Assembly: GCA_905372835.1 (NCBI GenBank)
Contig: CAJPQK010000001.1
Location: 1-64,000 of the forward strand
Length of the DNA: 64,000 bases
Direction of reading: 5' to 3'
From: Candidatus Saccharimonadota bacterium
Lineage (GTDB): Bacteria > Patescibacteriota > Saccharimonadia > Saccharimonadales > Saccharimonadaceae
The notes beneath the pieces were generated by a model. The model saw only the letters and a program-made list of their open reading frames with translations. It was not told the origin of the DNA and made no database searches. A program made the position numbers and the translations under genes. Shown piece after piece: positions 56,804 to 64,000 of this stretch. The stretch's first letter is position 1. Every line of letters starts with the position of its first letter.

Positions 56804-58915
56804 TTACAAACCAATCATCGTCAAATTGATCTTGCCGCGCTCGTCAATACCAGCTATCTTGACCCGAACAGTCTGACCTTCTTTGACGACATCAGTCACC
56901 TTATTTACCCGACCTTCGGCCAGCTTTGAAATGTGTACCATACCATCAACTCCTGGCAAGATATTCACAAAAGCACCAAAGTCTTTGATACTAACGACCC
57001 GACCCTCATAGATCTTGCCAACTTCTGGCTCTTCTACCAAACTCTTGATCCAGTTCATGGCTTTCTCAATTGATGCACCGTCTGGGCTAGCCACAGTGAT
57101 TAAACCGTCTTCTTTGATGTCAATTTCAGCACCAGTCTCAGAGGTGATCTTATTGATCATTTCTCCACCCTTACCGATCACCGCACCAATCTTGTCTGGA
57201 TTAATCTTAATCTTCTCAATTCGTGGTGCATATGGGCTCAGAGCCTGACGCGGTTGTGGTAATACTGACAACATATGCTCCAAAATGTGCGCCCGGCCAG
57301 CTTTTGATTGCTCAATTGCCTGCGCCAAAATGTCAACCGGCAATCCATGCACCTTCATATCCATCTGAAGGGCGGTAATTCCCTTGGCCGTACCTGTCAC
57401 CTTGAAGTCCATATCACCAGCAAAGTCTTCAGCATCAGCAATGTCGCTCAGCACATATGGCGTATCACCATCCATCATTAAGCCCATGGCGATACCAGAG
57501 ACTGGCGCTTTGAGTGGCACACCCGCATCCATCAGCGCCAAACAACTTGAACAGGTTGCTGCCATTGAGGTAGAACCGTTCTGACTCATGATTTCCGTTA
57601 CCGAACGAATGGCATATGGGAAATCTTCTTCACTTGGCAAGACTGGCGTTAACGCCCGCTCCGCCAAGTAGCCATGCCCAATTTCCCGACGACCCGGACT
57701 GCCCAAACGGCGCACTTCACCAACCGTGTAGCCTGGAGCGTTGTAGTGGTGCATATACCGCCGCTCGTAGTCGGTCTGTTCCATGGTGTCCACTAGCTGA
57801 GCGTAGCTCAGCGGCGCCAAGGTAACGATGTTCATACCCTGGGTCACACCACGGGTAAACAAACTTGATCCGTGTGCTCGCGGCAAGAAACCAACTTCTG
57901 AGCTGAGCGGTCGGATTTCCGTCAATTGACGACCATCTGGACGCACCTTGTCCTCAACGATACCTCGGCGTACGTCCTTGTGGAGCGCCAATGTAAAGGC
58001 CTCGTCGTATTGAGGTCGCAGTTCATCATAACTCTCGCCAAGTTTTTCGGTAAATTCGTCATGAAACGCCTGACGAATATCCGCGATCAATTCATTGCGC
58101 TCTGGGTAGGCACGGCGAATAGCTGCGCCAAATTTACCGGCGACCCACGCATCAACTTCTGCTTGGATGGTTTCATCCGGCAAGACCAGCTCGTATTGCT
58201 GTGCGGCTGGTGCGACTTTTTCTGCCAACTCACGCTGAAGCTGGATAGCTGGCTGCATCATCTGATGCGCCCACGCCATTGCATCAATAATCACTTGTTC
58301 GCTCACTTCATGAGCACCCGCTTCCACCATGGTAATGCCGTTCTCGATACCAGCGACAACCAAATCCAAGTCACTGGCTGCGCGCTCCTCAGGGGTCAAA
58401 AAGGCCTTAAATTCACCGTTAACTCGGCCAATACGCAAACCTGCCACCGGTCCATCAAATGGGGTGCCAGTCAGGCTCAGCGCTGCGCTAGCAGCTACCA
58501 TTGCTACCATATCAGGACGGAAACTTGGGTCCATACTGAGGACACTTGATACGACTTGAACCTCTTGACGATATCCCTTCGGGAACAGTGGACGAATTGG
58601 TCGGTCAATCAGTCGCCCGATGAGTATCGCCTCATCAGAAGGACGACCTTCTCGCTTGATAAATCGGCTACCAGAAATCTTGCCGGCAGCATAGAATTTT
58701 TCTTCATAGTCAATTGACAGCGGGAAATAGTCCAATTCGACTGGTCGCGAGCCGACCATCGCCGTACCTAACACAACCGTGTCGCCGTAACGCGCTACCA
58801 CACTGGCGGTAGTGCGAAAACCGACCCTATTTACCTCTAATGTCAGTGGTCGACCACACCATTCCGTGGTAACACTAAAAATATCCTTGCCACTTGGATT
58901 AATAATGCTCATCAT
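56804..58915 (-). CDS. pnp: Polyribonucleotide nucleotidyltransferase (PNPase)
   Basis: 703 aa. Two RNase PH domains (~12-220 and ~315-545), the helical linker, KH domain (INPDKIGAVIGKGGEMI, ~560) and S1 domain (GRVVSIKDFGAFV, ~635). Phosphorolytic 3'-5' exonuclease. A double ATG at the start; SD AAAGGAGG. Preceded by a structured leader. Confidence 0.97.
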   Translation of the reverse strand: MMSIINPSGKDIFSVTTEWCGRPLTLEVNRVGFRTTASVVARYGDTVVLGTAMVGSRPVELDYFPLSIDYEEKFYAAGKISGSRFIKREGRPSDEAILIGRLIDRPIRPLFPKGYRQEVQVVSSVLSMDPSFRPDMVAMVAASAALSLTGTPFDGPVAGLRIGRVNGEFKAFLTPEERAASDLDLVVAGIENGITMVEAGAHEVSEQVIIDAMAWAHQMMQPAIQLQRELAEKVAPAAQQYELVLPDETIQAEVDAWVAGKFGAAIRRAYPERNELIADIRQAFHDEFTEKLGESYDELRPQYDEAFTLALHKDVRRGIVEDKVRPDGRQLTEIRPLSSEVGFLPRAHGSSLFTRGVTQGMNIVTLAPLSYAQLVDTMEQTDYERRYMHHYNAPGYTVGEVRRLGSPGRREIGHGYLAERALTPVLPSEEDFPYAIRSVTEIMSQNGSTSMAATCSSCLALMDAGVPLKAPVSGIAMGLMMDGDTPYVLSDIADAEDFAGDMDFKVTGTAKGITALQMDMKVHGLPVDILAQAIEQSKAGRAHILEHMLSVLPQPRQALSPYAPRIEKIKINPDKIGAVIGKGGEMINKITSETGAEIDIKEDGLITVASPDGASIEKAMNWIKSLVEEPEVGKIYEGRVVSIKDFGAFVNILPGVDGMVHISKLAEGRVNKVTDVVKEGQTVRVKIAGIDERGKINLTMIGL

Positions 58916-59015
58916 GAGCCTCCTTTCTTATCGCGAAAAGTAACAGGGGTGAAAGCTGATATATCATGAGCTCTCGTCTCTATCACCATTCGCGGTTATT
59001 TACCTTTCCATTATA
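58916..59015 (-). promoter_or_regulatory. pnp promoter and hairpin leader
   Basis: TATAAT at 59010-59015 starts a ~90-nt leader. Nested pairing on the minus strand: CGCGAA (58989-58994) with TTCGCG (58932-58937), and GGTGA (58983-58987) with TCACC (58948-58952), enclosing a TGATATATCA hairpin. In E. coli a pnp leader stem-loop is cut by RNase III for autocontrol; a similar role here is inferred. Confidence 0.6.
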
Positions 59016-59060
59016 TCACACTCTTCAGCCACCACCCGGTGAGCTGGTATAATGATAAGC

Positions 59061-59651
59061 GTGAAAATTAAACGCACTAGAACAGCAAAAGATTATATCA
59101 TATTAGGCATAGCGCTAACCTTGTTGGTGGGTGGTGGATACTTACTTATTACCATCTTTAGTCCTTTTTTCGCAACACAATTCATCGACCCTAAAAATAA
59201 TGAAACGACTAAGGTTTTACAAAAGACAACTGATGAATTTCATCCAGAAAATCGCATTTACATCCCGGCTATCAATGTCAATATCCCGTACAAAACCGGT
59301 GGCGCAGAAGTGTTAGAGCTAACTGCCTGGTGGCGTAAGCCAGAAAATGGTAACCCTAAAGAGGGTGGAAATTTCATCGTTGCTGCTCACCGCTTCCAAA
59401 TTGGCCCCACACCACAACGCACCATCAACAATTCTCCCTTTTACAACATCAACAAGCTCAAAGTTGGTGATTCTATCACAGTTGATTACAACGGCAAACG
59501 CTACGAGTACAGCATATATGATATATATAAGGTTAAGCCCGATGCTATCGAGATAGAAGAACGGACCGATCAACCACGTTTAACTTTATACTCGTGTTCC
59601 CTGGGCGGGTCATTTGACAAACGCGAAGTCATCATCGCTGTTCCTAAATAG
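59061..59651 (+). CDS. Sortase, class D/E-like
   Basis: 196 aa from GTG 59061. One N-terminal membrane helix (~12-32), then the sortase barrel: catalytic His in VAAHRF (~110), Cys in LTLYSCS (~178) and Arg in KREVI (~187). Cleaves LPXTG-type signals and links the protein to the envelope; the LPRTG protein at 5.3 kb is a natural substrate. The GTG is chosen because TATAAT (59048-59053) ends 7 nt before it; ATG 59052 overlaps the -10. Confidence 0.9.
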   Translation: MKIKRTRTAKDYIILGIALTLLVGGGYLLITIFSPFFATQFIDPKNNETTKVLQKTTDEFHPENRIYIPAINVNIPYKTGGAEVLELTAWWRKPENGNPKEGGNFIVAAHRFQIGPTPQRTINNSPFYNINKLKVGDSITVDYNGKRYEYSIYDIYKVKPDAIEIEERTDQPRLTLYSCSLGGSFDKREVIIAVPK

Positions 59652-59655
59652 CCCA

Positions 59656-59686
59656 CAAAAAATCCGCCCCAACATAGTAGGGCGGA
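59656..59686 (-). terminator. Terminator after rpsO
   Basis: TCCGCCC/GGGCGGA stem, then T6 on the minus strand. Confidence 0.85.
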
Positions 59687-59706
59687 CCTGAAACTACTTG
59701 GTTTGC

Positions 59707-59973
59707 TTATTTGCGCAGTCCCAATGTAGCCAGCACTTGCTTATAACTCTCAAAGTCAGTTCGCTCCAAGTATTTTAGCAGGCGCTTGCGCTTACCTACC
59801 ATCTGGACAAGGCCGCGACGAGCCATGAAGTCGTGTTTATTGACTTTCAAGTGCTCTGTAACTTCTTTGATACGAGCTGTCAAAATCGAAATCTGCACCT
59901 GAGGGCTACCGACATCGTTTTTGCCAACCTGAGTCAAAGCAATCGCTTTTTGCTTGTTCTCTTTACTGATCAT
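59707..59973 (-). CDS. rpsO: 30S ribosomal protein S15
   Basis: 88 aa, canonical length: VGSPQVQISILTARIKEVTEHL and GLVQMVGKRKRLLKYL. Binds the 16S three-way junction. TATAAT (59983-59988) is 9 nt before the ATG, leaving almost no leader, so the leader autoregulation known from E. coli is unlikely. Confidence 0.96.
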   Translation of the reverse strand: MISKENKQKAIALTQVGKNDVGSPQVQISILTARIKEVTEHLKVNKHDFMARRGLVQMVGKRKRLLKYLERTDFESYKQVLATLGLRK

Positions 59974-60020
59974 AGCCGTTTGATTATATCAGGAGTAAAC
60001 GATATTTTCAAGCCGTACCA

Positions 60021-60500
60021 CTAGAATAACTGTGCGTAGCTATATACCGTGGAACCACTGGTGGGCACCTGGCTATCATTATGATGACAAGCTGAACGAA
60101 TACGATTAAATGTCGCTACGTCCTCGGTGGATGGATTATTTAACGCAGCATATATCACAAAGCCCTTGCCGCCATCATGACATTCATAGATCCGAAAAAT
60201 CGCTTCATCGTTGGCTGCTTTTTTACTAGAAACGCCTTGTCGATAGTCAGCCTTCAGATAACCTGGAACCAAGGTTTGCACACCATCTGGCGCATTGAAC
60301 GGACCAAATCCAGTGATGCGCTTTCCTCTAGCCTCTGCCAAAGCAGCAGCATCACCCGCAGTCTTGACCGCAGATCGAATCTTAGCATCCAACCCATTTT
60401 CACGTACCGACCGATACGAAACAATCGCTATTGATGCCAAAACGGCAATCACCGCTATAACAATTAATACTTCAATCAGTGTAAAACCCTTATGCTTCAT
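60021..60500 (-). CDS. Type IV pilin-like protein outside the pil operon
   Basis: 159 aa. Prepilin signal GFTLIEVLIVIAVIAVLAS at residues 5-23; C domain with a Cys pair (IYECHDGG, RSACHHND). A second pilin/pseudopilin gene, 27 kb from the main locus. A TATCAT lies 6 nt before ATG 60500; ATG 60506 is an alternative. Monocistronic between rpsO and truB. Confidence 0.85.
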   Translation of the reverse strand: MKHKGFTLIEVLIVIAVIAVLASIAIVSYRSVRENGLDAKIRSAVKTAGDAAALAEARGKRITGFGPFNAPDGVQTLVPGYLKADYRQGVSSKKAANDEAIFRIYECHDGGKGFVIYAALNNPSTEDVATFNRIRSACHHNDSQVPTSGSTVYSYAQLF

Positions 60501-60517
60501 ATCCATATGATACCACT

Positions 60518-61183
60518 CTAATTCTCTATGCCAAAATCCGACAACTTTGCTGCCTGTTCAATGGTAAAATTGGCAATTTTCGTGCGCCGCAACGACCGAC
60601 AGTAGGCACCCGTCCCCAGATATTTCCCGATGTCCTCTGCCAAAGTACGGATGTATGTACCGCTAGAGACATGGGTATTGATACATAGGTTTGGATAGTC
60701 ATATGATTCAATCTGGATATCATAGACCGTAATCTGCCGTATCGGCATAGCAACCACCTGCCCTTTTCGCGCGAGCTGATAGGCGCGCTGCCCATTGATT
60801 TTTATGGCGCTAAAAGCCGGCGGGGTTTGTTCAATCACCCCAATAAACTTCTGTACAGCCTGTCTCACTTCCTCAATTGTCGGCTGATGCTTAGACATTG
60901 GCGTGAGCTCACCTTCAGGATCTCCCGTCGTGCTAGTCACCCCCAAGATGATTTCTGCCTGGTACCATTTGTCCAGCTTGGTAAACGACCCGGCTTCTTT
61001 ACATTTTTTACCAGTCACCAAAATCATCAGACCGGTAGCAAACGGATCCAGGGTACCAGTGTGTCCAACTTTTGCTTTCTTGCCCAGCTGCTGACTGAGT
61101 ACTCTCCTGATTCTGGCAACCACGCCAAAACTGCTCATACCAGCTGGCTTATCAATGAGCACAATATCATCATTTGGTATCAT
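60518..61183 (-). CDS. truB: tRNA pseudouridine-55 synthase
   Basis: 221 aa. Catalytic Asp in GTLDPFATGLM (~47), KPAGMSSF near the start, and YRCGAL-like TYIRTLAEDIG. It lacks the C-terminal PUA domain of E. coli TruB (314 aa). Overlap-free, 1 nt after the DHH-like gene. Confidence 0.95.
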   Translation of the reverse strand: MIPNDDIVLIDKPAGMSSFGVVARIRRVLSQQLGKKAKVGHTGTLDPFATGLMILVTGKKCKEAGSFTKLDKWYQAEIILGVTSTTGDPEGELTPMSKHQPTIEEVRQAVQKFIGVIEQTPPAFSAIKINGQRAYQLARKGQVVAMPIRQITVYDIQIESYDYPNLCINTHVSSGTYIRTLAEDIGKYLGTGAYCRSLRRTKIANFTIEQAAKLSDFGIEN

Positions 61184-61184
61184 G

Positions 61185-63002
61185 CTAATTTTGTCCTGGA
61201 ATCTGGAACTGCGTTGGGTTGAATTCAGAATTGGTATTGTTCACGGCTGGTGGCGTTGCCGCTGGCACTGATGGAACAGCGGGACTGACTGCTGGAGCTG
61301 GCGGAAAAGCCGGTGGCAGTTCTGGTAACGTACTAAAGTCAGGCATCGGCGGTAACCCTGCTATATTTTTGGCAGAAGACTCAATTTCTGCCAAAGTCGG
61401 AGCGCCAGGAGCGCTATTTGCCGCCAACGGATCCGGAACATTAGGCACTGCAGCTAACGCCTCGCTGACAGCCTCGTGAGTTGGTTGACCTAATGATTGA
61501 GTTCCCAGTACCTTTGAGGTGTCTTCACTGAGAGCAGCCATGACATCACCGTTATGTCCAGCGATGGTTGAGGCCCCCCCTAAAGGAGAGATTGATCTAT
61601 TACTTTGCATATTATTGTTCGTTTCAGCGAACGGATCAACTGACTTTGGCTCATCATCGTGACGAGCAACCGTCGCATTTATTGGCGAATCGCTAAACCC
61701 CCCTTGACTACTGCCAGGTTGGCCATGATTCAAAATTGTGCGGTTACGACCACTTTCAGCTTCTCGCTTCTTGTCTTCTGCAGCCTGCCCAGTTGAGGCA
61801 TTAAACGTACCACCAACTGACGGCTCTGGTAGTTCATCTTTCATGGACTGTGGGCTACCCAGTGGCTTGATGGCCGGTAAACTATATTCTGGTTCTAGTA
61901 GCTTTGCTGGCTCTTCTGATTCTACCGTCTCTTCTGGGGTAGATTTGGCTAATTGCTTCTCTAAGTATGATTCTGCAGCACGTGCAGCCTCATCTTGAGC
62001 CTCAGCCTGAGTTCGTCGAGCAACCTCGTCTAAATCACCCCTCTTTTGGTGCGAGATCTCCAGGGTGCCATCATCTGGTTTTGGTAGCTCTTTGTCTGAT
62101 TTGTTTGGCGACTGCTTGCGGGATGAACGGCTAATTGATAGCTTTGTATTGTCCACCTCTGCCTCTTCAGCATCTGGCGATTCATCTGGAGTGTTGGCAT
62201 CTTCTGGTTCATCATGTTCATCAACAGGAGCTTCCAACTCCTCAGCTTCCACTAACTTTGCAGCAATCAATTGCTGATTGGCGCCTGCGGCCATCAAGTC
62301 TGCGGCAGCTGTCATGACGCGAGGTGACGTCAGGTTGTTACTAAACCTATTAGTTACAGCAACGATACCGGTCATAAACGCATTTGCCATCTGTTCGTCC
62401 AGTGTCGCCTTGACTGTTTTCAGCTCATCAACCAATTCCAAAAGCATCTCGCTCACACCACTAGCATTGCGCTCGTGCCAATCAATCGCACCCAAACTAC
62501 TCTTGATGTCCCGAGCCGTCACCGTCACCACGTCAGCACTGTGTAGAATTTTGCCATGAGCCGTCAGTGCTTCATCAAGATGATTGCTGTCTTCAACGTT
62601 CAAAGCCAACACCAGCTCAATGTTGTAATCACCCTGTGAGAATTCCAAGTCTGCTTCAGTAATTGTCGTTCTGTACGGTGTGATAAAAATTTTCACAACC
62701 GCATCGTCAACGATTTTGTACCGCAAGTGATCCGCCTTATCCTTATCAAGCGCGATGATAAAGTCCCTGAGACTGTCCGCCGTGTCTTCAAATGTCTTGT
62801 CAGGCTCCAGGAAATTTATTGCCGGTGGAATTTTACCAGAGAATACCGCTGTAGCATGCTTGCCAAGCTCATTCAAAAATAATGTGAGACCCAATGCTGC
62901 TGATAACTCATCAACACTTGGATCACGACTAACCGTAACTAATATATTAGTATTTTCTTTGATTTTTTGGATTACCTGCTGCTTGGCGGAAGCGGTGCTC
63001 AT
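61185..63002 (-). CDS. Degenerate DHH-family protein with long acidic tail
   Basis: 605 aa. Residues ~1-245 resemble the DHH/NrnA phosphoesterase domain: the N-terminal NILVTVSRDPSVDELSAALGL occupies the place of the usual H-x-x-PDGDA-x-S motif but lacks the His and two Asp ligands, so catalysis is doubtful. Residues ~250-605 are disordered, first Glu/Asp-rich then Pro/Ala/Ser-rich. NrnA is often next to truB and rbfA, which supports descent from it. Present role unknown. Confidence 0.72.
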   Translation of the reverse strand: MSTASAKQQVIQKIKENTNILVTVSRDPSVDELSAALGLTLFLNELGKHATAVFSGKIPPAINFLEPDKTFEDTADSLRDFIIALDKDKADHLRYKIVDDAVVKIFITPYRTTITEADLEFSQGDYNIELVLALNVEDSNHLDEALTAHGKILHSADVVTVTARDIKSSLGAIDWHERNASGVSEMLLELVDELKTVKATLDEQMANAFMTGIVAVTNRFSNNLTSPRVMTAAADLMAAGANQQLIAAKLVEAEELEAPVDEHDEPEDANTPDESPDAEEAEVDNTKLSISRSSRKQSPNKSDKELPKPDDGTLEISHQKRGDLDEVARRTQAEAQDEAARAAESYLEKQLAKSTPEETVESEEPAKLLEPEYSLPAIKPLGSPQSMKDELPEPSVGGTFNASTGQAAEDKKREAESGRNRTILNHGQPGSSQGGFSDSPINATVARHDDEPKSVDPFAETNNNMQSNRSISPLGGASTIAGHNGDVMAALSEDTSKVLGTQSLGQPTHEAVSEALAAVPNVPDPLAANSAPGAPTLAEIESSAKNIAGLPPMPDFSTLPELPPAFPPAPAVSPAVPSVPAATPPAVNNTNSEFNPTQFQIPGQN

Positions 63003-63102
63003 TGTTTATTTTCCTGTTTCTTTTTATTGCTATAGCCTTTGGCTGAATTATAGCATAAGCATAGGCGATTAGTCAAGATTATACCCCGTTTCATCCCGCC
63101 CC

Positions 63103-63131
63103 TTTACTTTTCATGTGATTTTCTGTATAAT
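63103..63131 (+). promoter_or_regulatory. rpsT promoter
   Basis: TTTACT (63103-63108), 17-nt spacer, TATAAT (63126-63131); leader ~40 nt with SD AAAGGAG. Confidence 0.7.
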
Positions 63132-63176
63132 GCATCCTTGATTAGCGATAAAAACTTATAGAGGTAAAGGAGTACC

Positions 63177-63557
63177 ATGCCAATCATCAAATCCGCCATC
63201 AAGCGCGCTAAACAAGCAGTTAAACGCCGTGAAAAGAATATCGGCATCAAGAAAGATATCAAGTCAGCAGTCAAAGCTTTCCACGCAAATCCAACTGCAA
63301 CTACCTTGGCAGCTGCTCATTCTGAGCTAGACACTGCGGTCAAAAAAGGCCTCTTGAAGAAGAATACCGTTGCTCGTCGCAAAAGCGCTCTGAGCAAAGC
63401 AGCCAAAGAGGCTGGTGTAAAGTTAGAAGCTGCCAAAAAACCAGCAGCGAAAGCACCTGCCGCAAAGAAGGCGCCAGCTACCAAGCCAGCTGCAAAAAAG
63501 GCACCTGCCAAGAAGCCGGCAGCTAAAAAACCTGCTGCTAAAAAAGCTGACAAATAA
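63177..63557 (+). CDS. rpsT: 30S ribosomal protein S20 with Ala/Lys/Pro-rich tail
   Basis: 126 aa against the usual 85-90. Residues 1-83 are S20 (MPIIKSAIKRAKQAVKRREKN). The last ~42 residues are PAAKKAPA-type repeats, like the tails of histone H1 or of some bacterial nucleoid proteins. Strong SD. The tail may bind rRNA or DNA nonspecifically (inference). Confidence 0.93.
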   Translation: MPIIKSAIKRAKQAVKRREKNIGIKKDIKSAVKAFHANPTATTLAAAHSELDTAVKKGLLKKNTVARRKSALSKAAKEAGVKLEAAKKPAAKAPAAKKAPATKPAAKKAPAKKPAAKKPAAKKADK

Positions 63558-63575
63558 AACTCGTCGACTTCAAAC

Positions 63576-63605
63576 AACACCTCAGCAATAACGCTGAGGT
63601 GTTTT
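63576..63605. terminator. Bidirectional terminator between rpsT and holA
   Basis: 11-bp perfect stem AACACCTCAGC/GCTGAGGTGTT, 6-nt loop, T run to the right and A run to the left. Confidence 0.85.
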
Positions 63606-63612
63606 CATATAG

Positions 63613-64000
63613 CTACAAACTTACTAAAGCCGTTTCTATCAGTAGCCATGGATTAACCCCCGTCGTTTTCATCTGAAGGTCTGCCTGGAACAACGCATCG
63701 TTGATCCGCCTGAGATGTTCAATGTCAACGGTCCGCGCTGACGAGGACAAGCGCTGCAATACGTATGGATTGACCGATAAATCAGCTGCCACCGTTTTAT
63801 TATCACCACCTGCCAGCACCAATGCCGCCATGTTAGTTGCTTGCGAGGCCAATAGCCCCATCGTCTGGTAGGCGCCATCTAGACCACTTTCTGACTCCAG
63901 GTAACTGATGATATTGTGCACTGTTTCATAATCCTTTGACAAAGCAGCAACAAACAAATCAAACACGTTTTCTGATCTCGCCAGCGGCACTAACTGATCA
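63613..64000 (-). CDS. holA: DNA polymerase III subunit delta, C-terminal part
   Basis: About 129 codons are visible; the frame stays open through the right edge. The segment PLARSENVFDLFVAAL and the late helical domain (LSVNPYVLQRLSS, LLIETALVSL) fit the C-terminal collar and clamp-loader domain of HolA. An apparent GTG start at 63990 is internal. Delta opens the sliding clamp. HolA-rpsT convergence is common in bacteria. Confidence 0.75.
   Translation of the reverse strand, partial: DQLVPLARSENVFDLFVAALSKDYETVHNIISYLESESGLDGAYQTMGLLASQATNMAALVLAGGDNKTVAADLSVNPYVLQRLSSSARTVDIEHLRRINDALFQADLQMKTTGVNPWLLIETALVSL

Overview
The window looks like a chromosome segment from a member of Candidatus Saccharibacteria (TM7, Patescibacteria/CPR). 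The assignment is an inference from gene content and from the look of the proteins: a complete Gram-positive-style type IV pilus (T4P) locus, an LPXTG-type surface protein plus a sortase, a TraD/DUF87-type DNA-translocation ATPase with a disordered partner, compact operons, and no mobile elements. TGA is used as a stop (for example at the end of gyrA), so the code is the standard one and not the UGA=Gly code of Gracilibacteria/Absconditabacteria.

Layout. 0.2-5.2 kb: gyrB-gyrA-DUF212 membrane protein (minus strand). 5.3-11.3 kb: LPRTG surface protein and a coiled-coil membrane protein (plus), facing the TraD/DUF87 ATPase with two small partners (minus). 11.35-12.95 kb: an RNA-rich gap with no convincing protein gene, holding a structured candidate RNA, a small promoter-RNA-terminator unit and ssrA (tmRNA). 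13-17.3 kb: comM, infC(AUU start)-rpmI-rplT, rnpB, a 6S-like RNA, an M50 protease and rpmB. 17.3-22 kb: MBL-fold protein, wHTH regulator, miaA, alkyltransferase-like protein, and thrS preceded by a threonine T-box; then tRNA-Val. 22-28 kb: a 48-aa ORF, nrdR, a processive GT2, and two tRNA-first operons (tRNA-Thr/3-TM protein; tRNA-Arg/bPH2/PPIase), ndk and a Xer recombinase. 28-42.3 kb: the T4P locus pilM-N-O-x-B-T-C-A-D plus four minor pilins, with a 784-aa secreted protein upstream. 42.3-53 kb: ychF, tlyA, a beta-lactamase-fold exoprotein, efp, rpsF-ssb-rpsR, prephenate dehydratase, ftsK and RNase J. 53-64 kb: an Rrf2-YhgE unit, pnp with a hairpin leader, sortase, rpsO, a pseudopilin, truB, a degenerate DHH protein, rpsT with a histone-like tail, and the 3' end of holA.

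How the parts fit: T4P (PilB, PilT, prepilin peptidase) with ComM fits attachment, twitching and DNA uptake. Sortase plus the LPRTG protein fits surface display. The most unusual theme is expression. About ten genes have a TATAAT-like -10 only 6-7 nt from the start codon, implying leaderless mRNAs. Two more genes start exactly 7 nt after the CCA of a tRNA gene. House-keeping operons, in contrast, carry normal Shine-Dalgarno (SD) sequences.
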